DNA of 64,000 nt, taken from contig JAQPZY010001625.1 of NCBI GenBank assembly GCA_029931535.1, positions 548,501 to 612,500 of the forward strand, given 5' to 3'. The stretch's first letter is position 1. Every line of letters starts with the position of its first letter. This DNA is from Margaritifera margaritifera (lineage: Eukaryota > Mollusca > Bivalvia > Unionida > Margaritiferidae). Made by a program: the position numbers and the translations under genes. The notes beneath the pieces are model-generated. The model ran no database searches and had not been told where the DNA came from. It saw nothing but the letters and a program-made list of their open reading frames with translations. Positions 28,001 to 37,100 of this stretch are shown here, one piece after another.

Positions 28001-31000
28001 ATGTGATAAATTACCATACAGAACTAGAACCCTGAATGGAATCCTTAGTAACTTTGTGGGTTCATTCAACTTCTGTGTCCCAATTGTGACCTTGTATGAA
28101 TATTTGACAGCCTGACCTCGGAATGATGGTGGTGCTTCTACTGGAAGAGATTCCTCATAAATGTCTGAAAGTATGTGTACAGATTATCAATTGAGTGTTT
28201 CTTACAGGTAATACAAAACAGTCACTATACAACTTCTGATATTGCTAGCTGAAAAAAATGAGCTAGAAGTTTCTTGCTAGTGATATTTTGGATTTGTGTT
28301 TAAATTTTTATTTCAAAAAATGAAATATGATAGTGGATGTTGAAAATAGCCTGACTTTTGCTAGCTGAAAATATTACAACTATCAAAATGCTGCTTGTAT
28401 CCAAAAAAGTTAATTTCGAGCCCTGGTAGGATTTGGAACCATAGGTGAAATACCAGTGGTAGTCAAAAACTGAGGTTAAAAATCGGGAAATCTGTGAGTG
28501 AACCTTTCAATCATAAAAGTGACCAACTATAATAATAATTCGTCTTCTGCTGAAAATTACATGTCGATATGACTTTCCATTTAGGAGGAGTACCAATAAC
28601 AAGATTTTCAAGTTGGCTGCCATATTGGCCATACTGGATGTCAGATCAACACCATTTTCTTTTCATACAAACCAGACAATATAAGAAGTCTTCTGGTGAA
28701 AATCCAATGTTGATATGACTTTCCATCTAGAAGGAGTATCGATAAGATTTTCAAGGTGACAGCTGTAGCAGCCATATTGGATATCAGATCAGCATTTTTT
28801 TTTATTTAGGATAAAATTAGACACCATAAGAAGTCTTCCAGTGAAAACCCCATGCTGATATGACTTTCAGTTCAGGAGAAGTAGCAATAACAAGATTTTC
28901 GAGATGGCTGCTATGGTGGCTATATTGGATGTTAGATCAGCACCATTTTCATTCAGGACCAATTAGTCATCTGAAGAAGTCTTTTAAAGGAAAACCACCT
29001 TTTGATATGACCATCCATTCATATGAAGTAGCAATAACAAGATTTTCAAGATAGCCACTATGGTGGCCATATTGGATGTCCAGGTGGCAACATTTTCATT
29101 TAGGACCAACTAGACATTCATTCAGGAGGCATAGGGATAACAAGATTTTCAAGACGGCTGCCATGGTGACCATATTTGATGTCTGATTGGTACCATTTGG
29201 ATGTCCATGCTGAGCCCTTTTCATTTAAGATCTACCAGACATCATAAGAAGTCTTCTAGTGAAAACCCCATGTTGACACGACTTTCCGTTCAGGAGGAGA
29301 AGTATTAACAAGATTTTAAAGATGGACACCGTGGCAGCCATATTGGACTTCAGACCATTTTCATTTAGGATCTGCCATGGTGACCATATTGGATGTCAGA
29401 TTGGTACCATTTTCATTTAGGACCATAAGAAGTCTTTTAGTGAAAATGAAATTTTGTAGTAAATTATGTTTCTCTAAAAATACCCGATCACATTAACATA
29501 AGGAAATAACCTCTGCTACCTCTGAATCCAGCCCTCTTCTTCAATCAAGGAAAGTAACTCTTAAATCCCCTTTCCCCATTCAGTGTCCACTCATATACCA
29601 GATGTTTACCAGTTTAAGCTTGATCAAAACCTATAACAGATTGCTCACATATGTGAGGAAGTGGTGGAGGGATTGATAGTAATGTGATTTGGTAAGAATT
29701 TTTGGAGAAAGATAATTGACTAAAAATTTGCTTTTCTCCATCAAATACATTACCCGATCACATTAACATGAGGAGAATCAGTAAGAGGAGGAGGAAATGC
29801 TTGAGTGTCCAATCTCTATCCACATCACCCTGTATAAGCACAATGACTGTTCTACTGAAAGGATGAACTTCTCCTGACATGAAGGCAGCACAACCGAAAA
29901 TCATGTGTTTATACTTGTGTGAGGGAGATCCCTGTGGGATCCCAAACCTGGCTATTGCATTACATGTAAAAGATTCCTGGGTGAATCCAGCGTAAGTAGT
30001 AAGGTCATGCCTGGGACTGAGGTTGTGCAGTCATGTACAGGGCATGGTCACTGTCCGAGCAGCTACCAGTAGCCTGTTGAGATTCAGCTCTCTCCTTTGT
30101 AAGGTTATGTCACGTAAACATAAGCTGAGGAAGTAGACTCAACATGCCAGCCAACTGATTCCACTATGTCTCTAAGTGAAACATTACGCTCGAAGGCCAG
30201 GCTTGTGGAAATCGCTCGTATTTCATGAGTAAAATCTTCACAAGTCATACTTGATCCTGTGAGAGTTCAGAGTATGTCAATCTAATAATCCACTTTAGTC
30301 AAGTGGCCAGCATTTGTAGGGTTATGTCTTGCTTTCCCACCTCAACCAGTAGAAATTGCCTTTGACAGCTGTTGCAAATGTTTTCTGTGTGCCTCAGTTA
30401 GCATCTAAGTGCACATACCAGGTTCTGAAGCTTCACCTCTCTCAGTGGGTCAATTCCAAAGAGATGGTGAATACCGTATATACTCATATCTAACCCGGGT
30501 CCAAATGCAAACAACATAGACCCTGATCTGCCATCGCATAATGCGCCGGCAGATCAGGGTCTATGTTGTTTGTTCTACTGATTAGTCGTTACAAACTGCA
30601 TAGACCCAGATTTGCCGGAGCATTATGCGACGGCAGATCTGGGTCTATGTAGCTTGCAGTTGGTATACGCGAGTATATACAGTAGTTATTTTTGATTGCC
30701 TATAGACAGTAACACATTTTTAGATACAAAACCAGGTTGCATCAATAGTATAACTGAGCTGCCTGAATGGAACTGCATGTAGTTTGGATCTATGGACAGC
30801 ACATGCAGCTCACTCACCCTGCTAGTTGAAGCTAGTGCAATCAGGAAGCAAGTCTTGTATGATAACAGATTCAGCGAGGTCAAAGATAGGGACTCAAATT
30901 TGGATAAACTGAGCCACATCAAGACCCAGTATAGGTTCCATTTTGGGAACAAGGTGAGCAAGTGGTGCCTGGATATGTCAAAATTGGACAACAAGTCAGA

Positions 31001-34000
31001 AAGATCCTTGTTGCGGCCAATATCATTTCTTCCATGATGTCTGAACCTGTCTGAAGTCATGGAACGGTATCACTTGATTGTGATAATGGCTAGATTTTAG
31101 TCCTTAATGAGGAATAAAAGGAATTTAGCCAATTGGGGGATGGAGGCTGAGAGTGGTGTGATGTTATTAACATAGCACCAGTCAGTGAAAATGCCCTACT
31201 TCCCCTCATATTCCCTCAAGGTGGAGGGCCGTCTAGCTGTCAAGATCCTATCCATGATTGAAGAGCAGAACTCCTTTTCATGCAGTGCATCACTAACAAG
31301 AGCACAGCATGAAGGAGGAGTTTCTCTGGACAAGGATGGAATATTGATGACCTCAGCTGGATTTGGAGAGAGGAGAGGTTATTTCCTAATTTTAATGTGA
31401 TTGGATAATGTATTTGACAGAGAAACCCCATATTGATATGACCAGCCATTCAGGAGGAGTAGTGATGACAAGATTTGCAAGATGGCTGCTGTGGTGGTCA
31501 TATTCGATGTCTGAGCATCATCATTTTCATTTAGGACCAAATAGACTTTGGGATGAATGTGTGTATAAAGATTGATGGCAATCCTTTGAGTAGTTTAGGA
31601 GGAGTAGCGATAACAAAGTTGTGCTAATGGATGGATAGACAGATGGGAATCAGAAGATGCAGGACAACAGGCCATCCCATAATTCTGGTCTATGTCCAGT
31701 AGAGCTAACAAAAAAGGTGAATGAAAAGTGCAGTTAATTATTACAATATTACGTGATTTTTTGCTTTGTTGAGTGACAATATTATCTGCACATTAGTTTC
31801 ATAATTAATACTTTCTCTTTCCTTTCACTTTCTTACTTGAGTATTACCACTGTATGTGCTCATATCCATTCAGAGCTAAATAGTTTTAGTATTTTAAATT
31901 ATATCATCCCCATATTGATTGATTGGTTTGCTTGTTTTCTATGTCTGGATTCATCATGATCGGAACCATGCACTGTCTTTGATAGGTAACACCACCATGA
32001 GCAGTCTGGTTACAAGCTATATCAATGCAAACATCAGTAGTCATGCAACTACTCCTCTGCATACATGTCAACATGGTAATGTCAATGTATGATCATTGTG
32101 ACATAGGATCATAAATTTCTCTTTTATGATTCTGTTTGGTTTCTTTTAATAAATACAAGTGTTCTTTGTTCATAAGATGGCAAATTACAACAAATTTTTA
32201 ACTTGCTGGCAGGCAAGTGCCTCCATAAGCAGACAGGGATCAAGTTGTCTGAGTCGAACTGAAACTATTTACATATCATCGACAGTCTTTAACAACATTA
32301 CTTTTAATGTTCACCTGGATGAAGATAATTTTCTTTTATCTGTTGTTCAGATTGGTTTTATACATGTAGATTTCTCATTTAATTTTGCATGCATCATGTA
32401 TTTACCTGTAGTATGTAATTTCTGTGCATGAAATTTAACATATTAATGCGTGAAATACCCGGGCTATATTTTATGTTTAATGTGTGAAATAGCTATATAA
32501 TATGTTTTATCTTTACAAAATATGAGAAATTTTCAAGGTATTGTAGCTGGCCTATGTAAAGTACTCACAAGTCTTGCTTTCACCAGGTTCCAGTTTTAGA
32601 TCACAGAAGAGTATTTTTGGCTTTGTTCCAAGCACTGTGAGTCCTCGTTCCCCTTTGCTGGGGGCAAATGATGTATCACTGCTGCTACTGGACACCTCCT
32701 CTGCAGAAAGCTGATGTGTGCGTATCAGATGAACACGACTCTCACTGACTGAACACTGGCAGTGTATCTGAACACTAGCCCAGGACAGACTGTCAACACC
32801 ATCCCTATAAATAATGAACAATTATGTGTGGCATATCCATAATCAAACAAATATACACAAACAAGGGTTTAACTACAGACCCTAAATATTCTGAGCCAAA
32901 CTTATATAACATACCACAATGCAAGACTAAGTTTACTGATTAAATAACATGGCACAATGCAAGACTAAGTTTACTGATTAAATAACATGGCACAATGCGA
33001 GAATGAGTTTACTGATTAAATAATATGGCATAATCCGCGAGTCTGTTTACTGATTAAATAACATGGCACAATGCAAGAGTGAATTTACTGATTAAATAAC
33101 ACAGCACAATGTGAGAGTGAGTTTACTGATTATAATAGGCTATAATACACGCGAAAAGACACTGACATATAAATTTGTGTGCAAACACACATACTTTGTT
33201 ATGTGCATGTAACAACTAAACACAGGTGTACACCAGGTTCTGTAACTTAATAAATGACTAAGATTTGGTCTAAAATGTTTTGCAATAAGATAAATAATAA
33301 TAAAATAACTCTCTTCATGAAACTCATATTGCCTTGATTATTTTGCAGTCTAGACAATTAGTCAAGATATTTCACTACAAAAGGTATATGAATGAGTTCT
33401 CTGTAACCATTGACTGTGCATTCTAGACCCTCAGATAACAATCTTAGACACCCAATGTTCTGAAGCTTAGCTTCCTGTGGACCCTAATACACTAGCTTAT
33501 CTGAACCCTATGTTATCTGAAACTGAAATTCCCGTCGATGTACATTTTTTCCAACAAGTCATAAAAAAGCCCAAACTAGCAAGAGTGATAATCAAATGAA
33601 CCAGTGAAAAGCATCCTCCTATTCAAATAGTATTGGAGATAAAGGTGAAAATTGAAACACACTCTGTACATAATAATAATTTTAGTCAACAGCATTTGTT
33701 CTAAATAGGTACATTGTTTTGCCTTGAATGTAATAATTTTTAGCCTTCTATAACAAGCTTCCTCTTTTTGTTTAGTACATGGAATCCTATTTTCTCATCT
33801 AAAACTGCAATGTCTGAAGCTGATTGTCCTGGACTTTGATTCAAAGGCCTACAAAGAGCTCCGACACAGGGGTCATGTATAAATAAACAAATAAATTACC
33901 AATATTCAACAAGGATACTCACTGTGGTTGGTTAGTATTTGTGCATGTGATGTAACACTGAATTGTCTCCCCTGCCAGGAAAACGGATCGGGAAAGGCTG

Positions 34001-34017
34001 GTACAGACTTCAATCAT
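8336..34017 (-). CDS. RGP1: RGP1 homolog (Rab6A-GEF complex partner 2), complete 7-exon gene
   Basis: Seven exons joined 33923-34017, 32569-32804, 28015-28164, 25719-25859, 24874-25001, 23909-24086 and 8336-8559 give 1152 nt, in frame, 383 aa plus stop; vertebrate RGP1 is about 390 aa. Every junction has GT..AG and compatible phase (2,1,1,1,0,1). Recognised from conserved blocks: N-terminal [15 protein letters not shown], middle [36 protein letters not shown]-like [13 protein letters not shown] with [22 protein letters not shown], and C-terminal [13 protein letters not shown] and WDLPIKMFP. The family is an arrestin-like beta-sandwich protein that pairs with RIC1 on Golgi membranes and acts as guanine nucleotide exchange factor for Rab6 (known for the family). 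No signal peptide or membrane segment is expected. Introns 2 and 6 are loaded with DIRS elements. Identification is secure; exact UTR limits are not. Confidence 0.95.
8632..8735 (-). repeat. Solo DIRS end fragment
   Basis: CAAATTATGTTTCTCTGAGA, then CAATCACATTAATGTAAGGA and CTGCTACCTCT match the 3' end of DIRS copy 3 at 29458-29525. No recombinase or RT adjoins. It lies only about 75 bp from the acceptor of RGP1 exon 7. Confidence 0.55.
8761..8810. repeat. Compound microsatellite (TC)n(TA)n(CA)n
   Basis: CT-rich tract followed by alternating AT and CA. Confidence 0.9.
9908..9961. repeat. (TA)n microsatellite
   Basis: About 54 bp of uninterrupted TA; the overlapping ORF reading YIYIYI on the minus strand is its product. 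Confidence 0.95.
10130..10500. repeat. Inverted-repeat 3' end of DIRS copy 1
   Basis: About 60 bp at 10130-10190 (containing GGGGGAGTAAAACTAA) recur inverted at 10398-10460 with roughly 90% identity by eye; the last ~35 bp (ACTTACCTGTCACTATTAT) recur again directly at 10470-10495, next to the recombinase stop. DIRS elements carry inverted terminal repeats and an internal complementary region, which fits. An independent foldback insertion of about 330 bp would look similar. Confidence 0.6.
10505..11500 (-). pseudogene. DIRS tyrosine recombinase, copy 1
   Basis: N-terminal SAM-like core-binding domain ([29 protein letters not shown]), then the catalytic domain: [20 protein letters not shown], the HxxR box in [12 protein letters not shown], and a candidate nucleophile tyrosine in [10 protein letters not shown]. 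Frames 11127-10792 and 10795-10505 nearly abut and are joined by a frameshift. These enzymes insert the circular cDNA of DIRS elements by recombination instead of a DDE integrase. Confidence 0.82.
11525..11980 (-). pseudogene. DIRS RNase H fused by deletion to recombinase N-terminus, copy 1
   Basis: Readable blocks: [59 protein letters not shown] and [15 protein letters not shown], all typical of DIRS RNase H. The first aspartate region is disturbed by a run of 11 G (on this strand) where copy 4 has six bases, a net change of 5 that shifts frame. After GKVAID the frame jumps directly into recombinase N-terminal sequence because about 430 bp present in copy 4 (46113-46543) are missing here. 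Confidence 0.8.
12253..12911 (-). pseudogene. DIRS reverse transcriptase, catalytically dead, copy 1
   Basis: Blocks readable in order: [34 protein letters not shown], motif [16 protein letters not shown], motif [18 protein letters not shown] and motif C region [15 protein letters not shown] RTs normally read YxDDWLL here; both aspartates are gone (N and Y instead). A frameshift separates motif A (ending near 12630) from motif B (from 12593). Confidence 0.85.
13100..15059 (-). pseudogene. DIRS ORF1 (gag-like), broken, copy 1
   Basis: Begins near 15059 with a cysteine-rich segment (CGHKKG, then [20 protein letters not shown]), like the zinc-finger start of DIRS ORF1, followed by [14 protein letters not shown]. 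Several frames cover the rest: 14714-14493, 14574-14185, 13833-13426 and 13438-13100. The middle is Ser/Arg-rich; the end has [14 protein letters not shown] and a basic GKGRGKR tail. Three imperfect units of about 105 bp (near 14533, 14643, 14747) and a 36-bp in-frame duplication (about 13344-13415) lie inside. A run of 10 G at about 14205 is a likely frameshift site. Function in the family is nucleic-acid binding and particle assembly. Confidence 0.7.
15463..15530 (-). repeat. Detached fragment of DIRS ORF1
   Basis: About 65 bp (GTGTCCAAGTGAGGGGGTTT and onward to GGCAGGTGAATG) repeat almost exactly the ORF1 sequence at 13493-13545, in the same orientation, directly beyond the presumed element end at 15460. 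It is either part of a second element or a rearranged piece. Confidence 0.6.
15531..16443. other. No gene seen between DIRS copies 1 and 2
   Basis: AT-rich intronic sequence of RGP1 without recognised repeats or motifs; short ORFs only (for example 15690-15875). Confidence 0.4.
16444..18330 (-). mobile_element. DIRS-type retroelement fragment (copy 2)
   Basis: Minus-strand order: RT tail ([18 protein letters not shown] at 18345-18124), RNase H ([14 protein letters not shown] at 17867-17652; [13 protein letters not shown] and RIRHIPGRL at 17742-17335), linker with [14 protein letters not shown], and recombinase ([16 protein letters not shown] at 17112-16885; [15 protein letters not shown] and [17 protein letters not shown] at 16841-16458). 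ORF1, most of RT and the HxxR/Tyr end are missing. Multiple frameshifts. Sequence wording matches copy 3 more than copies 1 and 4, so it is a different DIRS lineage. Lies in RGP1 intron 6, gene-sense. Confidence 0.82.
18340..18660 (+). repeat. 150-bp dispersed/tandem family block
   Basis: CATTTTCATTTAGGACCAAC twice, GATATGACCATCCATTCAGG, AACAAGATTTTCAAGATGGC, and an end with AATGGACGGATGGACAA and CTTCTGGTCTATGACT. The same parts recur at 28556-29450, 31425-31720 and 52905-53090. It abuts the truncated end of DIRS copy 2. Confidence 0.7.
19314..19928 (+). other. 204-aa open frame of unknown nature
   Basis: Longest open frame in the window, in RGP1 intron 6 but on the opposite strand. Its middle (about 19470-19620) is a GC-rich tract built from repeated TGGC/GCTGG words, giving Trp/Gly/Ala-rich text such as [15 protein letters not shown] recognise no domain, signal peptide or family. 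The opposite strand is also open for 93 aa over the same tract, typical of low-complexity GC-rich DNA. It may be accidental or the exon of an unknown gene. Confidence 0.25.
20605..20670 (+). repeat. Solo fragment of DIRS terminal region
   Basis: GCTTAAACTGG and GCCACCTAGTGAGTGGTAAA are the reverse complement of the copy 1 terminal region at 9998-10055 (ACCACTTGCTAGGTGGC ... CCAGTTTAAGC). No coding part adjoins. Confidence 0.5.
20766..21330 (+). repeat. 165-bp family, three tandem units
   Basis: Units begin near 20800, 20967 and 21126 (GGGGCCATAACT.CATAAAAT) and contain CTTGACCTAGGTCTTC and AGTCCTTCAAAAGTTA. One unit holds a short ORF (20766-20969) that I read as accidental. Confidence 0.7.
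21326..21530 (+). repeat. Dispersed repeat of the TCAGGTCATC family
   Basis: AAAAAGTTCAAAAACTTGTA with GTCGGAAAAATTGCTTTAAT and TTTCATTTGTCTAACTGAT, partial copy. Confidence 0.55.
21953..22060. repeat. (CATA)n/(CA)n microsatellite
   Basis: About 17 CATA units, then CA units, then CATA again. The ORF reading [10 protein letters not shown] comes from it. Confidence 0.95.
22110..22620 (+). repeat. Dispersed repeat of the TCAGGTCATC family, two partial copies
   Basis: First part at 22110-22330 (AAAAAGTTCAAAAATTTTTA), second at 22395-22620 with GATCAGGTCATCAACATATG and TGTAAGCAGTGGTGGCATAA. Confidence 0.55.
22802..23017 (-). mobile_element. Double-hairpin miniature element (copy 3 of 7)
   Basis: 216 bp flanked by TA (22800-22801, 23018-23019). 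Hairpin B comes first and A second, so it is inverted relative to copy 2. Left end CCATATATACTCGCTTATAA, right end GCAAGTATGGACAG. Confidence 0.88.
23082..23232. repeat. 77-bp tandem duplication
   Basis: ACACAATGTGGACTGATTCC and TTATCTTGTATGGTCCATTT occur twice with few changes. Confidence 0.85.
23909..24086 (-). CDS. RGP1: RGP1 coding exon 6
   Basis: Acceptor TTATTTTACAG before 24086, donor GTAAAACA after 23909. 178 nt, phase 0 in and phase 1 out. Encodes [11 protein letters not shown], then [20 protein letters not shown] and [15 protein letters not shown]. It matches the family block HARHQESCLHT..SFSLPIPLSSTPGF. The following intron, 8560-23908, is the largest in the gene (15.3 kb) and carries two DIRS copies. 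Confidence 0.95.
24874..25001 (-). CDS. RGP1: RGP1 coding exon 5
   Basis: Acceptor TTCCTTTCCAG before 25001, donor GTAGGTTA after 24874. 128 nt, phase 1 in and phase 0 out. Encodes [20 protein letters not shown] followed by [20 protein letters not shown]. It matches the family block [28 protein letters not shown] and the following GTVACLQ segment. Confidence 0.95.
25719..25859 (-). CDS. RGP1: RGP1 coding exon 4
   Basis: Acceptor TTATTCCAG before 25859, donor GTAAGTTT after 25719. 141 nt, phase 1 in and out. Encodes [20 protein letters not shown], then [17 protein letters not shown]. The stretch corresponds to the weakly conserved linker between the two beta-rich halves of RGP1 (NPFL and the LAxLTARK-like helix). 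Good splice signals and frame support it. Confidence 0.9.
25871..27060. other. RGP1 intron 3 unique part, no gene seen
   Basis: AT-rich intronic DNA with no recognisable motif. Confidence 0.4.
27070..27435. repeat. 26-bp minisatellite with interspersed spacer
   Basis: About a dozen units of CAGATACTAAGGATGTCCTA preceded by AGACACA. A spacer GAGTATTCTAGTCCA (or TTCA) is inserted after every second or third unit. Confidence 0.88.
27826..27990. repeat. Imperfect 44-bp tandem repeat, about four copies
   Basis: TATGACATGATGTTTATGAC and ACATGTTATTTTGACA recur. Ends about 25 bp before the RGP1 exon 3 donor at 28014. Confidence 0.75.
28015..28164 (-). CDS. RGP1: RGP1 coding exon 3
   Basis: Acceptor ACTTTCAG before 28164, donor GTAATTTA after 28015. 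150 nt, phase 1 in and out. Encodes [20 protein letters not shown] and [14 protein letters not shown], strongly matching the family block PSFRGQSVKYVYKLTIG..LLRVPLRVLVL. It was too short and too intron-bound to stand out as an open frame and was found by homology plus splice sites. Confidence 0.94.
28556..29450 (+). repeat. 150-bp family, tandem block of about six units
   Basis: Units start near 28566, 28716, 28856, 29004, 29110 and 29275 with GATATGACTTTCCATT-like text, each followed by AACAAGATTTTCAAGATGGC and ACCATTTTCATTTAGGACCA. Spacing 106-165 bp; right end abuts DIRS copy 3. Confidence 0.75.
29450..31400 (-). mobile_element. DIRS-type retroelement fragment with recombinase and 3' end (copy 3)
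   Basis: Minus strand: core-binding domain ([20 protein letters not shown] at about 31270-31190), then [27 protein letters not shown] and [12 protein letters not shown] (31060-30686). Beyond a hairpin element inserted at 30474-30682 the catalytic end resumes: [14 protein letters not shown] and RDIVESVGW, with SSAYVYVT holding the candidate nucleophile tyrosine, stop near 30110. From 30100 to 29450 is a 3' end with an inverted-repeat pair (29468-29510 against 29668-29713) plus a direct copy at 29720-29772, the same plan as copy 1. Lies in RGP1 intron 2. Confidence 0.82.
30474..30682 (-). mobile_element. Double-hairpin miniature element inserted in DIRS copy 3 (copy 4 of 7)
   Basis: 209 bp flanked by TA (30472-30473, 30683-30684). 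Hairpin B arms ACATAGACCCTGATCTGCC and GGCAGATCAGGGTCTATGT are perfect complements; hairpin A follows with one mismatch. Right end GCGAGTATATACAG. It interrupts the recombinase gene of the DIRS fragment. Confidence 0.9.
31425..31720 (+). repeat. 150-bp family block with tail
   Basis: GATATGACCAGCCATTCAGG with the tail AATGGATGGATAGACAGATG and CATCCCATAATTCTGGTCTA, on the right side of DIRS copy 3. Confidence 0.7.
32569..32804 (-). CDS. RGP1: RGP1 coding exon 2
   Basis: Acceptor ATTTATAG before 32804, donor GTGAGTAC after 32569. 236 nt, phase 2 in and phase 1 out. Encodes [20 protein letters not shown], then a serine-rich loop (SSSSSD), and [16 protein letters not shown]. These match the family segments ALAWASAQIHCQ and [16 protein letters not shown]. 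The serine loop lies where the family is variable. Confidence 0.95.
32925..33135. repeat. 38-41-bp tandem repeat, five copies
   Basis: AATAACATGGCACAATGCAA and GTTTACTGATTA in each copy. Confidence 0.85.
33923..34017 (-). CDS. RGP1: RGP1 coding exon 1 (start codon exon)
   Basis: ATG at 34015-34017 starts [20 protein letters not shown], matching the family N-terminus (MIEV..LSR..VFLAGE). The exon ends after 31 codons plus CA at a strong donor, GTGAGTAT. The exon extends upstream as 5' UTR to a good acceptor (TTTCTCATACAG) whose first exon base is 34066, so an upstream non-coding exon is implied. No other in-frame ATG lies between 34017 and that acceptor. Confidence 0.93.
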
Positions 34018-34066
34018 GACCGTTTCTCAAGATACTTTCCAATCCTATCTTATTCCATGCTGTGAT

Positions 34067-35536
34067 CTGTATGAGAAAATCCATGGCTATTATAATTAAT
34101 AACTGTTTAATATCTATTACATCCTGCAAGAGAAAGTAATTAACAAACCAACCCCCAAAATGAGGGCTATTCCAGTAAAATATACTTGGGACCCAGGGAA
34201 AGGCACTTTTAATCTGTAGGCACCCATTGATACAATTTAGAATTGTGGATCATTTTCATATGAACTCTTTAAGTAATAAGAGTACCTTGGCATATATTTT
34301 TTTATAAGTGCCTTCCCTGGGTACCATGTATGTTTGATGGAACAGCCCTGAAAAAAAACTGTACAAAAATTCACTGAATAGAAAAGTACACTGTACAGTC
34401 AAAACAAACCCTTGATGGATTTGAATACAATATGTTTGAGAACTCTCTTTTTCTAAACATTTTTTTATTAACAGTAGCAAATATCTCCAATGAAAATCAG
34501 CAGCTTTATGCTCATTGAGCTATTCCTGTCAAGACTTGAGACCATAATGTCTAATCAACTCTGGCTAAAGCAGCTTGTAGCAGTTCAGTTTATTCTGGTA
34601 CTCATTTATTCTTTTATATCTACACAAATTGATAGAAAAGTTTTGGAAACAAGGAAAAAGTACAAGAAGAAAGAATAAAGTATAGGACAAGCTTTATATC
34701 TGTGTGTTTTGAGGTGATGCCTCAGTTGGCTGAGTGAAAAATTGGTCCTAATATTCTGTTCTATTCTATTCTACCAACTGCTGCCATACCCTTGTATACC
34801 AAGCATTACGGGCAGGTGTTTTACTGCATACTCCAGGGTGCTGGAAGAACATGGTAGCAACAAGCATCTACTCATTTCTGAATACCATGGGAGAGTGTTT
34901 TCACCTGCTAGGCTGTGACTCTCTCTGCATAGGGGGTTGCCATTTAACATTCCATCTGACAGACAGCACTGCTTAGCATCATACTTGCCAATTATGCTAA
35001 CACATGGTCCACCCTAGGGGGCAAATCTGACAACATAGTCACCTTTGAGTATGTCATTCTTTGAAACACAACAAAAAGTGAAGTTCACTTTGCCTTGCCT
35101 TCATGCCATTCACCCCAATTTTGTTTCAAGTCAGTTCATTAATAATCAAAGTAAAGCATCAACTTTTGTGTCAATATTCCTTTTAGAGAGGAAGGTGGAA
35201 AGTCAGAAAAAGAAGTTTTGTGCTCTGAAGTCAATTTTGTTGCTAATTTGACAATCATAAATGCCAGAAACTACATTGCTATCTATGGAATTTCTGCTTA
35301 AATTCACACATGATCCATGAAAAAAACCGAAACGAGTGAAATATTGAATTGTTGTAGCCCATCCGGAAGTGAATTATGACTGTGGATATATCTAGGTCCA
35401 TTATTAATAAAATTAATCATTTTATCCAATAATTCATCCTATAAACATATGAACAGAGGACATGCATTTACATAATAAGAAACATTATTATGTACCAACT
35501 ATAAATAATAAACAACAAATAACTTTAACTTTAGCA

Positions 35537-35594
<58 letters not shown>

Positions 35595-36700
35595 ATAATT
35601 TCATTATGTAACTAGTTGCTAAAAATATGTACCCTTCCGCACCCCACAAAAAAACCAATTTATAATTTCTGTTCAAAGATTTAATGTAGAAAAATCAATT
35701 TACACGAAAAGACTTCTAAAAAATTGCACACAGCATTAAAATATAAATGTGTAATGGCTATCAAATACACACTTACAATACTATTTTACATGCATACAAA
35801 TTTTAAATATACAAGAACATGGACTTGGACAAGACTATGCACATACATACAGATTGAACACATATGATTAGTATTTGTGCACTGTACATCAAAGACAGAA
35901 CAGTTAAGAGCAACTAACATCATATACGAAGAAACATATGAAAACAGTACACAGCAATTAAAGTAAATGAAAGCTACAAGCAAAATTACAGAACGAAAAG
36001 CTATAAGCAAAACAAAAGAACTAAAAACTAAAAACACTAAATATGTGGTAGAGCTGAAGTAACTAATATACATCTAAGATGGGGAGGAAAAGCCATCTCA
36101 AACTACATGTAAGTACAAGCAACATTAGTCCCATTTAGGGTAACTAAAAGCTATAAGAAAATATACAAAAACTCAAAACAAGCAGCAGATTATGGCAGCA
36201 GCAGCAACTTCTTTACTTTTTTCTACATATGGTGTATTTACACAATACACTCCCAGACCAGGTCTTTAAGAGTAATTTTAAAATGTCAAAATCTGTGACT
36301 GTCATAAAATTATTTGGGACAGAATTCCTGACTTTAGTTGTTGCATACCTAAAAGATTGTAGCCCATACCTGGATGTTCTTACATTTTGAAAATCCAATG
36401 TGTTTATATACCTAAAAGAATAACAAGAATTTTTTTATAACCACCAGATCATTTAAGTATGTTGGACATTGTTTTTAATTTTTTGAACATGTTGCCAATT
36501 TTCAACTGTAACCTATGTTTGATATGATGCAATAACTCTGTGATACAACAACTGTGGTGAAGCAAATAAGAGAAGATTTGAATATTTGTATTAAGTTTTA
36601 ATAGTATTTCATGAGTATTTTAATCATCTGACATGAAAATATGCAAAAACAGAAGTTTAAAATGACTATCCTGAACTTGGACATGTCGAACTTTCAACAA
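34067..36700. other. No gene seen upstream of the RGP1 start exon; TA/CA microsatellite at 35538-35594
   Basis: AT-rich DNA. 35538-35594 is (TA)n followed by (CA)n. Short ORFs here have no recognised motifs. Confidence 0.45.
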
Positions 36701-36774
36701 ATACTTTTCAACAACTTCACCCTATTCTGGCTGGAGATAGGTAATTCATCCAAGTAACATATTCCAGCATTGAC

Positions 36775-36882
36775 CCTGTAATGGTGGTGTTTGAAAATAC
36801 TTCTTACCCCAATGAGATTCAAACCTAGGACCTCTGGTGCCAGAGGTCAGTATGCTAACTACAAGACCACTACCACCTGATT
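36775..36882 (-). repeat. tRNA-derived SINE candidate
   Basis: On the minus strand GGTGGTAGTGGTCTTGTAGT followed by TAGCATACTG resembles an A box, and AGGTTTGAATCTC a B box. The tail is short and ends in sequence without similarity to neighbours. Confidence 0.5.
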
Positions 36883-37100
36883 TTAAAGTACTGACTGTAT
36901 TGGATAGAATAAATGCTCTACATACATTGTAAGGTCTTTGATTGAAATTTTAAAAAATAAATAAAATTAAGCAGTAATATATTAACGAATAGGGTGCAAT
37001 GACATTCTTTTGTTCAACATAGTATTTTGCCACACCAAATATGGTATTCGTTTGCAATGGAAACAGCAAGGGCTGTTGGATTGCATCAGTGGAAACATAC

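Noticed and set aside
28860..29054. 64-aa ORF with repeated [10 protein letters not shown]
   Set aside because: The internal repetition follows from the 150-bp tandem repeat units.
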